From Mesorhizobium sp. 113-3-3 (GTDB lineage Bacteria > Pseudomonadota > Alphaproteobacteria > Rhizobiales > Rhizobiaceae): a stretch of DNA of 64,000 nt. Each line of letters opens with the position of its first letter. Position 1 is the first letter of the stretch. Made by a program: the position numbers and the translations under genes. This document shows positions 19,029-28,115 of this stretch, one piece after another. The stretch spans positions 2,856,501 through 2,920,500 of the forward strand of contig NZ_AP023243.1 of NCBI RefSeq assembly GCF_016756495.1, in the 5' to 3' direction. Under the pieces are notes generated by a model. That model was not told the origin of the DNA, did not search any database, and was given only the letters and a program-made list of their open reading frames with translations.

Positions 19029-19454
19029 GGCTGCTGGCGCTTTCAAGTCCGCTCGGTCCGCTGAGGATGGCTTTCTCATCTTAAAACCGCGACCCTGCAA
19101 TATCGCTGCCAGCCGCGATTCCGGCCATTGTCGCACCGGGGTTGTAAAATATTTGTTCCAACCGCCGTGGTTGTTTCATTATCGGTCAACCTTCCCAACG
19201 TATGTGTATTGAAACGAGGCGATGCCGGGGCTAGCTGACCCGCAAATGGATATATTAGCTAGGCATGATCCTTGCAAATGGACTTCTGTGCGCCAGAATC
19301 GGCGGAGGCGTGCAGCATTGGTGTGGTGATCCGGGTTCAACATCCGTTTCATGACCACACTGACAACGAGGGAAGTCCAAAAGGGTGTTGGCTTGAAGTT
19401 TCCGGCCGCCGATAGCGTCAGGCGGCGGAATCGTCTCACCACCCTGACAGAAAG
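19029..19454. other. Divergent promoter region between two glycosyltransferases
   Basis: AT-richer than its surroundings (for example TTGTAAAATATTTGTTCC near 19141). GCAAATGGA occurs at 19242-19250 and 19274-19282, 32 bp apart, with TAGCT motifs between. No small gene is supported. Confidence 0.4.
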
Positions 19455-20636
19455 ATGCATGTGAAGATGCGGATTGCTTGCATCCATCAGGGCTACGAAC
19501 TCTACGGTTCCGACCGCAGTTTCGCGGAGAGCGTGGCGGCGCTGCGCGCCGCGTTTCCATTGGCCGACATCGAAGTGGTCTTGCCGCGCAGCGGACCGAT
19601 CGTCGAAATCCTCGAGCCTCATGCCAGCCGCATCGTCTTCGAGCCGCTCTGGGTGCTCAGGCGCCAGGCGATGCTGCGGCTGGCGACCATCGAGATGGCG
19701 CGGCTGCCGGTGGCGCTGTGGCGGGCATGGCGGCGCCTGCGAGATTGCGACCTCGTCTATGTCAACACATCGATCGTCGCCGATTATGCGCTGGCCTCGC
19801 GCCTGCTGCCTGCCAAGGCGCTGCTGCACATCCACGAGATTCCCGAAGGCGTGCTGCGCCGCATCCTCGTCGGCCTGATGCACTGGAGCCAGGCCGATCT
19901 GATCTTCAACTCGAAAGCGACGCGCGACACGTTCGGCGAGCCCAGATCCGCGCGCTCCCATGTCGTCTACAATGGCGTTGCCGGTCCGGCGGCGGCGGAA
20001 GCGATGACCTATGACGGCAAGCGCCCGCTGCGGGTGCTGCTGCTTGGCCGCATCAACCGGATCAAGGGCCAGGAAGTGCTTCTGGAGGCGATCGCCTCGC
20101 TGCCGGCCGAACTCAAGTCGAGGGTCGAGGTGCGGCTGGTCGGTGGCGCCTTCGAAAGCGTAGAGCGCGAGCGCGCTCTGGCCGAACTGGTCGAGACCAT
20201 GGGGCTGGCCGGACAGGTCAGCGCCTTGCCCTTCATCCCGGATCCTTCGGAGCATTACCGCTGGGCCGACATCGTCACCGTGCCGTCGCGGCGTCCGGAA
20301 TCGCTCGGCCGCGTCGCCATCGAGGCGATGGCCTATGGCCGGCCGCCGCTGGTGTCGGCGATCGGCGGGCTGGTCGAAGTGGTGGCCGACGGCGAGACCG
20401 GCTGGCATGTTCCGCCGGGCGATGCAGCGGCGCTGGCCGCGAAATTGCAGCAGATCATGCTCGCCCCCGAGGCATGGCGCGGTTTCGTCGCCGCCGGGCG
20501 CAAGCGCTACGAGACGGTGTTCAGTGAACCGGTCGCCGCCGCCGCGATCGCGGCGATCGCCGCCGACAAGCTGAAGGCGGCCATCGCAAGGCCGGGCCGG
20601 ACGGCCAGCACCCGCCAGGCGGAGACACGGCCGTGA
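19455..20636 (+). CDS. GT4 glycosyltransferase
   Basis: 393-aa GT-B-fold retaining glycosyltransferase for the surface polysaccharide. The N-terminal half starts MRIACIHQGYELYGSDRSFAE with an acceptor-side Gly/Ser loop; the C-terminal half has LRVLLLGRINRIKGQEVLLEA and the EX7E motif within RPESLGRVAIEAMAYGRPP (about 280-300). The C-terminus is Ala-rich and basic. ATG at 19467 is an alternative start. The stop overlaps the GTG of the flippase gene (GTGA), so the two are translationally coupled and form the start of a four-gene unit of glycosyltransferase, flippase and two acetyltransferase-like genes. Confidence 0.9.
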   Translation: MHVKMRIACIHQGYELYGSDRSFAESVAALRAAFPLADIEVVLPRSGPIVEILEPHASRIVFEPLWVLRRQAMLRLATIEMARLPVALWRAWRRLRDCDLVYVNTSIVADYALASRLLPAKALLHIHEIPEGVLRRILVGLMHWSQADLIFNSKATRDTFGEPRSARSHVVYNGVAGPAAAEAMTYDGKRPLRVLLLGRINRIKGQEVLLEAIASLPAELKSRVEVRLVGGAFESVERERALAELVETMGLAGQVSALPFIPDPSEHYRWADIVTVPSRRPESLGRVAIEAMAYGRPPLVSAIGGLVEVVADGETGWHVPPGDAAALAAKLQQIMLAPEAWRGFVAAGRKRYETVFSEPVAAAAIAAIAADKLKAAIARPGRTASTRQAETRP

Positions 20637-21934
20637 AGTTCCCCCTCCATCTGGTGCGGCGCCTCGTGCTGATGATCGGCGGCGAGGCGATGCAGAGCGG
20701 CTTTCACTTTGCCCTCAACATCGCGCTGCTGCACATGCTGTCGGCGCAAGGTTACGGCCTTTTCGCCATCGCCATGGTGATGGGCGGCGTCGGCCTGTCC
20801 TACATCAGGTCGCTCACCGCGGTTCCGGCCTCGATCTGGATGGGCAAGAGCACAAACAGTGCCGGCGTCGACGCCCATGACGTGGCCTTTGGAACGGCGG
20901 CGCTGGTGGTGGCGTTGGTGATGGCCGTCGGCACGGCCGTTCTGATGCATCTCCTGGGCGACCCGAGCGGCATTGCGGCCGGCTGCTTCGTCGGCGCATG
21001 GTCGCTGCGCAGCCATATGCGCACGGCATTCTTCGCCCGCCGCCAGCAGTTGATCGTGTCCGTCAGCGACGCGGCTTTCACCATCGCCGGCACCGTGTTC
21101 GCCGGGCTGGCGATCTGGCTCGCCGGGGCCGCGCTGCAGACCGTCTTCTATGCCCTTGCGGCGGCCAATGTGATCGGCATCCTCGTCCTGGTCCGGCTGG
21201 CGCGCCGCACGCTTCGCATCAGCTTCCGCATGCCGACGCGGCGGCGCTACACCAGGCTCTGGCGCCAGCTGTGCTGGTCGGCCTTCAGCGCGACCACCAC
21301 CAACATCCAGGGCCAGTGCCTGGCGCTGCTGGTCGCCGGCATTGCCGGGCCCGCGGCCTACGCGCCGCTGGCGGCGGTGATCGTGCTGTTCGCGCCGCTG
21401 CGCATCATCAGCCTTGCCTTCGTCAACATGACGCAGCCGGAGCTTGCAAAGCTGATGCGACTGGGCGAAACGCGCCGCGTCTGGTCGCAGGCGAAGATCT
21501 GGTCGGTCGTGATGGGGCTCGGCGGCCTGGCCTATGGCTGCGCCATCCTGCTCGTCCTGCCGATGATCAAATCCCAGGCCCTGCAGGATGCCTCGGTCGG
21601 GTTCATCGGGCTTCTGGTGACAGTGAATTTCATCCCGATCATGCTCTACATCATGCCCCGCATCGTCCTGGAGATCTTCGGTGATTTCCGCATCGTCGCC
21701 TTCATCACCATGGGCGGGGCGATCGTCGGGCTGGCGCTGATCGCCGTCCTGCTGGCCGTGGCCTCGCCGCCATGGGCGCTGCTGGGCTCCGCGGTCTCGG
21801 AAACCTTCGTGCTCGCGGCATCATGGTATTTCGTGCATCACCGCATGTGGAACATCGAGCATCCGGACCAGCAGCGTAACAGCCGCCTGGGCTCCTGGCG
21901 GCGGGCGGTCACGTTCGCCGCGGTAAGGCGATAG
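20633..21934 (+). CDS. Wzx-like polysaccharide flippase
   Basis: 433-aa polytopic membrane protein of the MATE-like polysaccharide transporter superfamily with about 12 hydrophobic segments (for example FGTAALVVALVMAVGTAVLM and YAPLAAVIVLFAPLRIISLA). It probably moves the lipid-linked repeat unit across the inner membrane before polymerisation by the VpsF-like protein at 11.7 kb. The GTG start overlaps the upstream gene's TGA. The next gene's ribosome site overlaps its stop codon, which implies one tightly packed operon. Confidence 0.88.
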   Translation: MKFPLHLVRRLVLMIGGEAMQSGFHFALNIALLHMLSAQGYGLFAIAMVMGGVGLSYIRSLTAVPASIWMGKSTNSAGVDAHDVAFGTAALVVALVMAVGTAVLMHLLGDPSGIAAGCFVGAWSLRSHMRTAFFARRQQLIVSVSDAAFTIAGTVFAGLAIWLAGAALQTVFYALAAANVIGILVLVRLARRTLRISFRMPTRRRYTRLWRQLCWSAFSATTTNIQGQCLALLVAGIAGPAAYAPLAAVIVLFAPLRIISLAFVNMTQPELAKLMRLGETRRVWSQAKIWSVVMGLGGLAYGCAILLVLPMIKSQALQDASVGFIGLLVTVNFIPIMLYIMPRIVLEIFGDFRIVAFITMGGAIVGLALIAVLLAVASPPWALLGSAVSETFVLAASWYFVHHRMWNIEHPDQQRNSRLGSWRRAVTFAAVRR

Positions 21935-21943
21935 GAGATGGAT

Positions 21944-23173
21944 GTGACTGGCCAGGCGGTACGAATTGCCACGGTGGATGACGGCTTGCCGGGTGGGGAA
22001 GCCTCCCGTGTGGTGGCGGTCCCAGCGAACGACGCGTACACGGCGCGATTGCACACGAGCCTTGAAGCGGTCAGGCCGCTCTGGCTGCGCTTCCAGATGG
22101 ACGGTGTCTGCACCGCCCACCAGCATTTTGCATGGGTGGAGGGGATCGTGGCGCGGCTGATGCCGGCAGGCGCCGAGCCGCTCATCGTCGAAGTGAACAA
22201 CGCGGTGACGGGCGCGCCCCTGATGCTGGTGCCGCTGATGCTGCGGCCAGCCTTCCGCCATCGGGTGATCGAATGGCTGAGCTGCGGCGTCTGCGACTAT
22301 TCGGCGCCGCTGCTGGCTGATGCCAGCGCGTGGACCGCACAATCCGCGCATGCCGCGTGGGCGGCGGTGCGTTCCGTGTTGCCGCCGGCGGATCGCGTCA
22401 ACATCCTGGGAATTCCGAGGCGGATCAACGGTGTCGACAATCCGCTGGCCTTGCTCCCGGCCACGCGCGATTCCATCCAGACCACCTTCGGCCTGGCCAT
22501 CGACGGTGACCCGGAAACTATCCTTAAACGCCTTTGCCGGCCATCCTTCGTCAAGGAATTCGGCAAGGATTGGCGCCGCCTCGAACGGCTCGGCGGCGTG
22601 GAACTGGTCGAGGCCGCGACGCCAGCCGAGGTGGAGCAGATCTTCGGCGAACTGATCCGCATGCGGCTCAGCCGTTTTCGCGAGCTTGGCCGCTTCGACC
22701 TGCTGACGCAGGAGGCGGTTGTCGATTTCTACCGCAACGCCGCCCTGCAGGGCCTGTCGGACGGATCGGTGCGGCTCTTCGGGCTGCGCGTTGGCGAGGC
22801 TTTGATCGCGGTCCAATATCTGGTCGTCCATCAAGGGACTGTTCATGCTCTCCTGATAGCTATGGACCAGAGCGTCGTGCCCAACGTCTCACCAGGCCTC
22901 TTGATCATGGGCAGGCTGATAGGCTGGGCGCGCGAGCGGCGGTTCGATTATTTCGACCTGTCGGTCGGAAACCAGAGCTACAAGGAGCATATGGGCGCCA
23001 AGGCCTCGGTGCTGGCCGAGCTTCGCCAGGGGTTGACGGTACGGGGCCGTGCCGCAATCACGGCCATCGAGCTGCGCAACCGGGCCGAGGCGTTCGTGCG
23101 CTCCAAGCCGGGGCTGCTCAAGGCGGTCCAGGGGCTGATGCGGGGGTTGCGGCGTTTGCGTGGGGGATCCTGA
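21944..23173 (+). CDS. CelD/BioF2-type GNAT acetyltransferase, copy 1
   Basis: About 409-aa protein of the GNAT superfamily, BioF2-like/FemAB-related group often found in exopolysaccharide loci. Landmarks: EWLSCGVCDYSAPLLADA (about 110-127), FVKEFGKDWRRLERLGGVEL, LRFRELGRFDLLT-like RLSRFRELGRFDLLTQ, and FDYFDLSVGNQSYKEHMGA near the C-terminus, the acyl-CoA or substrate-binding end of this fold. AGGAG at 21933-21937 is correctly spaced for GTG 21944 and abuts the in-frame ATG at 21938, so GTG is preferred. It probably acylates a sugar of the polysaccharide. The following gene is a clear paralogue. Confidence 0.85.
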   Translation: MTGQAVRIATVDDGLPGGEASRVVAVPANDAYTARLHTSLEAVRPLWLRFQMDGVCTAHQHFAWVEGIVARLMPAGAEPLIVEVNNAVTGAPLMLVPLMLRPAFRHRVIEWLSCGVCDYSAPLLADASAWTAQSAHAAWAAVRSVLPPADRVNILGIPRRINGVDNPLALLPATRDSIQTTFGLAIDGDPETILKRLCRPSFVKEFGKDWRRLERLGGVELVEAATPAEVEQIFGELIRMRLSRFRELGRFDLLTQEAVVDFYRNAALQGLSDGSVRLFGLRVGEALIAVQYLVVHQGTVHALLIAMDQSVVPNVSPGLLIMGRLIGWARERRFDYFDLSVGNQSYKEHMGAKASVLAELRQGLTVRGRAAITAIELRNRAEAFVRSKPGLLKAVQGLMRGLRRLRGGS

Positions 23174-23201
23174 TGGCGGGCGGGATTAGCAGGAGAAGTA
23201 T

Positions 23202-24425
23202 GTGGCAAGGCATGCGACGCGAACGGCTCCGACACCGGATGTGCCCGACGGGCCGTTGTCCCCACCTGTTGCCAGTGCTGCCGCAACCGCGCGGTTTGCG
23301 GCCCGGCTGCACACCAGTTTCGATACCGTAAGGCTGCTATGGCTGCTCATTGAGGCGCACGGCCTGTGTACCGGCCACCAGCGCCTTGCCTGGGTGGAAG
23401 GGATCGCTAGACGGCTGATGCCCGAAGGCTCGGATCTGCTTATCGTCGAGGTCAGCGACGCCGATACGGGCGCACCGGCCATGCTGCTGCCGCTGATGCG
23501 GCGCCGGGCGCTTGGCCACTATGTGATCGAATGGCTGAGCTGCGGCGTGTGCGACTATTCGGCGCCGCTGCTGGCCGATGCGAGGCCGTGGACCCGGCAG
23601 AGCGCCGACGCAGCCTGGGCGGCTGTGCGCGCCGTGCTGCCGCCGACGGACCGCTTCCATTTCGCGGGGATTCCGCAGCAGATTCACGGCGTCTCCAATC
23701 CGCTGGCGCTGCTTTCGGGAGCGCGCGATTCCATCCAGATCGCTTCGAGCCTGGCCCTGCATGGCGATCCGGAGACGCTGATCAAGCGCATCTGCAAATC
23801 CTCCTTCGCCAAGAATTTCCACAAGCACTGCCGCCGCTTCGAACAGCTGGGCAAGCTCGATCTGGTCGAAGCCGCGACAGCTGAGATGGTGGACGCGCAT
23901 TTCGCGACGCTGCTGGAACTCAGGCTCAACCGCTTCCGCGAGCTCGGTCGGTTCGACCTCCTGACGCAGGCGCCGGTCGTCGAGTTCTACCGCGACGCTG
24001 CCCTGCGGGGCCTGTCCGACGGATCGGTGCGGCTGTTCGGGCTGCGTGCCGGTGAAGCCTATCTCGCGGTCATCTACGTGGTGATCATGAAGGGCACCTT
24101 GCACGCGCTGCTGCTCGGCATCGACCAGGAAGCGGTGCCCAACGTGTCGCCGGGCCTGACGACGATCGGCAAGCTGATGATGTGGGCACGCGGGCAAGGG
24201 CTCGACTGTTTCGACCTGTCGGTCGGCAGCCAGGGCTACAAGCAGCATATCGGCGCTTCGGGCGCGGTGCTGGCCGAATTGTGCGAGGCGGTGACGCTGA
24301 AGGGCAGGGGCTCGACCGCCTACATCAAGCTGCGCGGCAAGACCGAGCTTTTCGTGCGCTCCAAGCCCGGGCTGTACAAGGCCGTGCAGGGCGTGATGCG
24401 GCGGCTTAGGCGATTGAAGAACTGA
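23202..24425 (+). CDS. CelD/BioF2-type GNAT acetyltransferase, copy 2
   Basis: 407-aa paralogue of the preceding protein, aligned along nearly the whole length: both contain EWLSCGVCDYSAPLLADA, SRFRELGRFDLLTQ or NRFRELGRFDLLTQ, GLSDGSVRLFGLR, PNVSPGL and FDLSVG-Q-YK. The first 30 residues are unrelated in sequence. The GTG start has AGGAG six bases upstream; a nearby ATG at 23200 is out of frame. Only 28 bp separate the two genes. Divergence in the LLIAMDQSVVPNV versus LLLGIDQEAVPNV region and elsewhere suggests different acyl donors or sugar targets rather than a fresh duplicate. Confidence 0.85.
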   Translation: MARHATRTAPTPDVPDGPLSPPVASAAATARFAARLHTSFDTVRLLWLLIEAHGLCTGHQRLAWVEGIARRLMPEGSDLLIVEVSDADTGAPAMLLPLMRRRALGHYVIEWLSCGVCDYSAPLLADARPWTRQSADAAWAAVRAVLPPTDRFHFAGIPQQIHGVSNPLALLSGARDSIQIASSLALHGDPETLIKRICKSSFAKNFHKHCRRFEQLGKLDLVEAATAEMVDAHFATLLELRLNRFRELGRFDLLTQAPVVEFYRDAALRGLSDGSVRLFGLRAGEAYLAVIYVVIMKGTLHALLLGIDQEAVPNVSPGLTTIGKLMMWARGQGLDCFDLSVGSQGYKQHIGASGAVLAELCEAVTLKGRGSTAYIKLRGKTELFVRSKPGLYKAVQGVMRRLRRLKN

Positions 24426-24455
24426 AGAATCGATGAACTGAAGAATTGAAGAACG

Positions 24456-24478
24456 GCTCCCGAAGCGGCTTCGGGAGC
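24456..24478 (+). terminator. Terminator after the acetyltransferase pair
   Basis: Perfect 10-bp inverted repeat GCTCCCGAAG / CTTCGGGAGC with a 3-base loop, 30 bp past the second acetyltransferase gene. No long T-run follows. The preceding 30 bases are a short low-complexity GAAGAA[CT]TGAAGAAT repeat. Confidence 0.55.
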
Positions 24479-24510
24479 GGGAGTTTGTGGCCGCGCGGCG
24501 ACATGACGGC

Positions 24511-24825
24511 TCACAGCGTCTCGGTGTCGAAGAGCAGCATCGTCACCAGATCGTCGTCCCCGGCGAGCTTGCGCCGGTCCACCGCGCAGGCCCGTCCGAT
24601 CTCGCTGGCAAAGGCCGTGCGAATGTCCTCCAGACTGTTGAAATAGAGCGTCGCGACCCTGAAGGGCGTCTCGCCCGGCAGGACGTTCATGATCGGCTGC
24701 CGGCTGATCTCGTAGCGCAGCAGTCCGGGCAATTGCTTGGCCAGCGGAATGTGAATGTCGTGGTAATGGCGCTCGAAGGCCGCCGGATCGGCGGGGGTTT
24801 TGTAGATGACAAGCATCTTGGCCAT
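24511..24825 (-). CDS. EthD family protein (104 aa)
   Basis: Small dimeric alpha/beta-barrel protein of the EthD family, which accompanies oxidative degradation enzymes and some polyketide cyclases. The sequence shows MLVIYKTPADPAAFERHYHD-like features: the FERHYHDIHIPLAKQLPGL motif (about 18-36) and ATLYFNSLEDIRTAFAS. The family is often described as a reductase but the chemistry is poorly defined. It sits alone, convergent with the polysaccharide operon. Confidence 0.88.
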   Translation of the reverse strand: MAKMLVIYKTPADPAAFERHYHDIHIPLAKQLPGLLRYEISRQPIMNVLPGETPFRVATLYFNSLEDIRTAFASEIGRACAVDRRKLAGDDDLVTMLLFDTETL

Positions 24826-25237
24826 GATGGTGCTCCCAGCTTGATGTGATCGCGCCTCGTCGGCGCCGTACCAATGTCGTTCACCCGGAGCGGATTTCGA
24901 CAGGGGGGCGGGATTTTCGCAAGACCAACGGCATGGCTAGGCGCCAGAAAACATTCCGCGCATCGCAATACCGGCCGCTGGCCAGTGCCTGCATGACGGC
25001 GCACTTGATCCATGTCAAAGCGGATCGGCGTCGATGCTTTTACCTGGGCCACTGTCTTGGGAAGGACACAAGGCGGTGGGTGGTTCCAGGCCGGCAAGCT
25101 GAAAACAGCTCCGGTCTGGACTGCCTGCAAGTTTTGCCGGCCATGCGCCGTGCTCGCGCCGAAATTGACAGGACTGCTTGTCTCCGTCATCCTTGAGCCC
25201 AGTCGCCTGATGTGTCAGGGCGACCGAGGGCAGCGTC
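24826..25237. other. Gene-free region with an FNR/FixK-type box
   Basis: No gene is supported across 410 bases, though several frames stay open. The one clear element is the TTGA-N6-TCAA box at 25005-25018, listed separately. Confidence 0.4.
25005..25018 (+). promoter_or_regulatory. FNR/FixK-like binding site
   Basis: TTGATCCATGTCAA fits the TTGA-N6-TCAA pattern of the Crp/Fnr-family regulators FixK, FnrL and Anr. It lies about 220 bp upstream of the 74-aa gene at 25238. That is farther than usual for activation, so the assignment is tentative. Confidence 0.4.
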
Positions 25238-25462
25238 ATGTTCAGTCCCGTCACCGGCCAGAATGCCAAGCGCGCCGCGGTGCGCAAGGCGCTCGACGCC
25301 CACAAGGTCTATATCACCGCGCAGAGCTTTTCGGACGGCGCCTACCGCGCACGCGTGCTGGTCGACGGCGAGGCCTACTGGGTGGATGAGTTCCGGCTGA
25401 GCCAGCTGCAGCAGGGCCTGTCGCCGGCCGAGCTCGAGCTGACGCCGGCTGCCGACGATTGA
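25238..25462 (+). CDS. Hypothetical protein upstream of ligD (74 aa)
   Basis: I do not recognise this family. It is a small soluble protein with a predicted beta-rich core (KVYITAQSFSDGAYRARVLV, then AYWVDEFRLSQL), no signal peptide or membrane segment, and an acidic tail. It ends 70 bp before ligD on the same strand, so it could be co-transcribed with the repair genes, but nothing in the sequence shows a repair role. Confidence 0.6.
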   Translation: MFSPVTGQNAKRAAVRKALDAHKVYITAQSFSDGAYRARVLVDGEAYWVDEFRLSQLQQGLSPAELELTPAADD

Positions 25463-25532
25463 GAGCGTGACTTCCATCCGTTCCGGAATGCGGCGGTTGC
25501 TCCTGCTTGCCAAGCGCTTCGGGCGCTGACCC

Positions 25533-28034
25533 ATGCCTGCTCCCGTCAAGCTCAAAACCTATCGCGCCAAGCGCGAATTCTCCAAGACGCCGGAACCGGC
25601 GGGCGGGCCGGTCAGCGGCGACGGCAACCGCTTCGTCGTCCACAAACACCACGCAACCGCCGACCACTATGATCTGCGCCTGCAAGTCGGCGATGTGCTG
25701 AAGAGCTGGGCGGTGCCGCGCGGCCCTTCGCTCAATCCGGCCGACAAGCGGCTGGCGGTCGAGACCGAAGACCATCCGCTCGAATATATCGATTTCGAGG
25801 GCGTCATTCCCGAGGGCGAGTATGGCGGCGGGCCGATGATCGTCTGGGACACCGGCACCTGGGCGCCTATGGACGATGTCGACAAAAGCCTGCGCACCGG
25901 CGCTTTCAAGTTTCGCCTCGCCGGCGAAAAGCTCAATGGCGGCTGGATGCTGACCCGGCTGAAGCCCAAGCCCGGCGAGGAGGAGAACAAGAAGAACTGG
26001 CTGCTGTTCAAGGAGCGCGACCTCGCCGCCGACAAGGCGCTGAACATCCTGGAAGCACGGCCGGAAAGCGTGAAATCCGGCCTGCGCATCGAGGAACTGG
26101 CGGCCGCCGCGAAGCCGGCGGGGAAGTCCGCGCCGAAGCCGAGCTCGCTGAAACCCGGCACGCTGCCGGGCGCGGTGAAGGCGCCGGCGCTCAGCCGTAT
26201 CGAGCCGCAGCTGGCGACGCAGGCACTGAAGCCGCCGGGCGGCGAGAGCCCTGCGGAGAATACCAATGAGCTCTGGCTGCACGAGATCAAATTCGACGGC
26301 TACCGCACCATGGCGCATCGGTCCGACGGGCAGGTGCGGCTGATCACCCGCGGCGGCATCGACTGGACGAAGCGCTATGGCGACCTGCCGCACGCCTTCG
26401 CCAAACTGCCGTGCCGCGAGGCGATCATCGACGGCGAGATCGTCGTGCTCGATGCCAAGGGCATCAGCCGCTTCGCGCTGCTGCAGGATGCGCTGGCGGA
26501 GGGCGCCGGCAGCAAGCTGCATTTCTATGCCTTCGACCTCCTGCATCTCGACGGCTGGGACCTGATGAAGACGCCGCTCATCCGACGCAAGGCGCTGCTG
26601 GCCGAACTGCTTGGCGGGCTCGGGGCGAATTCCGCCATCCAGTTCTCCGACCATGTCGAGGGCTCAGGGCAGGGGCTTTACGATCAGGCGACGGAGCTCG
26701 GCCTCGAAGGCATCGTCTCCAAGCGCGCCAGCGCGATCTACCAGAGCGGCCGCACCAAGAGCTGGACCAAGTGCAAGGCGCTGCAGAAGGACGATTTCGT
26801 CATAGCGGGTTACACGGTTTCGGACGCGGCGGAAGGGCTGGCGGCACTCGGCATGGCCGAGTGGCAGGACGGCGAGCTGCACTATCGCGGCAAGGTCGGC
26901 ACCGGCTTCGACGCCGGGACGGCGGCCGACCTGCTCGCCCGGCTGGAGCCGCTGACGGCGGGCGCCACGGCGCCTGAAGGCGTGCCGCGCGAAATCATGC
27001 GCGAGATGCGCTGGGTGAAGCCGCTGTTTTCGGCGCGCATCCACTATGCCAACCGCACGGCGGACAATTCCTTGCGCCATGGCGTGTTTCGCGGTCTGCG
27101 GGATGTCGGCCTGTCGACGCCGGTCTCGGCCAAGCGCAAGCGGTTGATCTCGGAAGCCGATCTCGCCACCATCTGGGTGACCAATCCTGAGCGGCGGCTG
27201 TTCGGCAAGACCGGGCCGACCAAGCTCGACATCGCCGTCTACTACGCGCTGGTCGGCGACTTCATGCTGCCGCATATCCTCGGCCGCCCGGTGTCGCTGG
27301 TGCGCTGCCCGACCGGCCTGCCCAAGGATTGTTTCTTCCAGCGCCACGCCTTCACCGGCATGCCGCCCTCCGTGGTGACGTTCCAGGCGACCAATTCCGA
27401 GGGCGAGACCAAATCCTACCTCTCGATCGAAGGGGCAAAAGGCTATCTGGCGCTGGCGCAGTTCGGCGTCGTCGAGTTCCACACCTGGGGAACGCACCGC
27501 TTGAGCCTCGACAAGCCCGACCAGATCGTCTTCGACCTCGATCCGGGCGAGGGGATTTCCTGGCGCGAGGTGGTGGAAGCGGCCGTCCACATCAAGGGCG
27601 AACTGGAAGGGCTGGGTCTGGTGCCGTTTGCCAAGACGTCCGGCGGCAACGGCATCCACATCACCGTGCCGGTGACGAAGAAGCAGAACTGGAAGAAGCT
27701 GCACCAGGCGACCAGCGCCATCTCCACCCATCTGGCGGCGACCGCGCCCGACACCTTCACCACCACCATGGGCAAGGAAAACCGCAAGAAGCGCATCTTC
27801 ATCGACTTTCACCGCAACGCCCGCGGCCACACCTCGGCGGCGCCTTATTCGCTGCGCGCCCGCACCAATCTGCCCGCCTCGACGCCGGTGAGCTGGAGCG
27901 ATCTCGAGGCGATCGATGCGCCGCAGGACCTGAATTATTCGTCGCTGCCGGGGCTGCTGGAGACGTCGGGCGATCCGTGGGCGGATATCGAGGAGTTTGC
28001 GCGGGATTTGCCTACCCTTCTTTCGTCATCCTAG
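25533..28034 (+). CDS. ligD: ATP-dependent DNA ligase D (PE-LIG-POL)
   Basis: Multidomain enzyme of bacterial non-homologous end joining, 833 aa. Order of domains: 3'-phosphoesterase at about 30-170 (NRFVVHKHHATADHYDLRLQ; PEGEYGGGPMIVWDTG); ATP-dependent ligase at about 235-530 with the adenylated Lys253 in EIKFDGYR and motif IDGEIVVLD; primase/polymerase at about 545-830 (LDIAVYYALVGDFMLPHILGR, FDLDPGEGISW with catalytic Asp residues, KTSGGNGIHI). This PE-LIG-POL order is the Pseudomonas/rhizobial one, unlike the POL-PE-LIG of mycobacteria. It fills gaps and seals double-strand breaks recruited by Ku. Ku follows 266 bp downstream, separated by a hairpin and a decayed copy of the ligD tail. 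Confidence 0.96.
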   Translation: MPAPVKLKTYRAKREFSKTPEPAGGPVSGDGNRFVVHKHHATADHYDLRLQVGDVLKSWAVPRGPSLNPADKRLAVETEDHPLEYIDFEGVIPEGEYGGGPMIVWDTGTWAPMDDVDKSLRTGAFKFRLAGEKLNGGWMLTRLKPKPGEEENKKNWLLFKERDLAADKALNILEARPESVKSGLRIEELAAAAKPAGKSAPKPSSLKPGTLPGAVKAPALSRIEPQLATQALKPPGGESPAENTNELWLHEIKFDGYRTMAHRSDGQVRLITRGGIDWTKRYGDLPHAFAKLPCREAIIDGEIVVLDAKGISRFALLQDALAEGAGSKLHFYAFDLLHLDGWDLMKTPLIRRKALLAELLGGLGANSAIQFSDHVEGSGQGLYDQATELGLEGIVSKRASAIYQSGRTKSWTKCKALQKDDFVIAGYTVSDAAEGLAALGMAEWQDGELHYRGKVGTGFDAGTAADLLARLEPLTAGATAPEGVPREIMREMRWVKPLFSARIHYANRTADNSLRHGVFRGLRDVGLSTPVSAKRKRLISEADLATIWVTNPERRLFGKTGPTKLDIAVYYALVGDFMLPHILGRPVSLVRCPTGLPKDCFFQRHAFTGMPPSVVTFQATNSEGETKSYLSIEGAKGYLALAQFGVVEFHTWGTHRLSLDKPDQIVFDLDPGEGISWREVVEAAVHIKGELEGLGLVPFAKTSGGNGIHITVPVTKKQNWKKLHQATSAISTHLAATAPDTFTTTMGKENRKKRIFIDFHRNARGHTSAAPYSLRARTNLPASTPVSWSDLEAIDAPQDLNYSSLPGLLETSGDPWADIEEFARDLPTLLSSS

Positions 28035-28078
28035 GGTCTGCGCGCGTCGCTTCGCTCCTTGCTTCGCCCTAGGATGAC
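28025..28078. terminator. Palindrome overlapping the ligD stop
   Basis: 12-bp perfect arms GTCATCCTAGGG (28025-28036) and CCCTAGGATGAC (28067-28078) around a 30-base GC-rich centre. The left arm includes the ligD stop codon. It resembles the mobile palindromic intergenic repeats of rhizobia and may also end the ligD transcript. Confidence 0.6.
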
Positions 28079-28115
28079 AAAGCTTCCAGGCATTCGGCCA
28101 ATCACCGGTGGCTCG

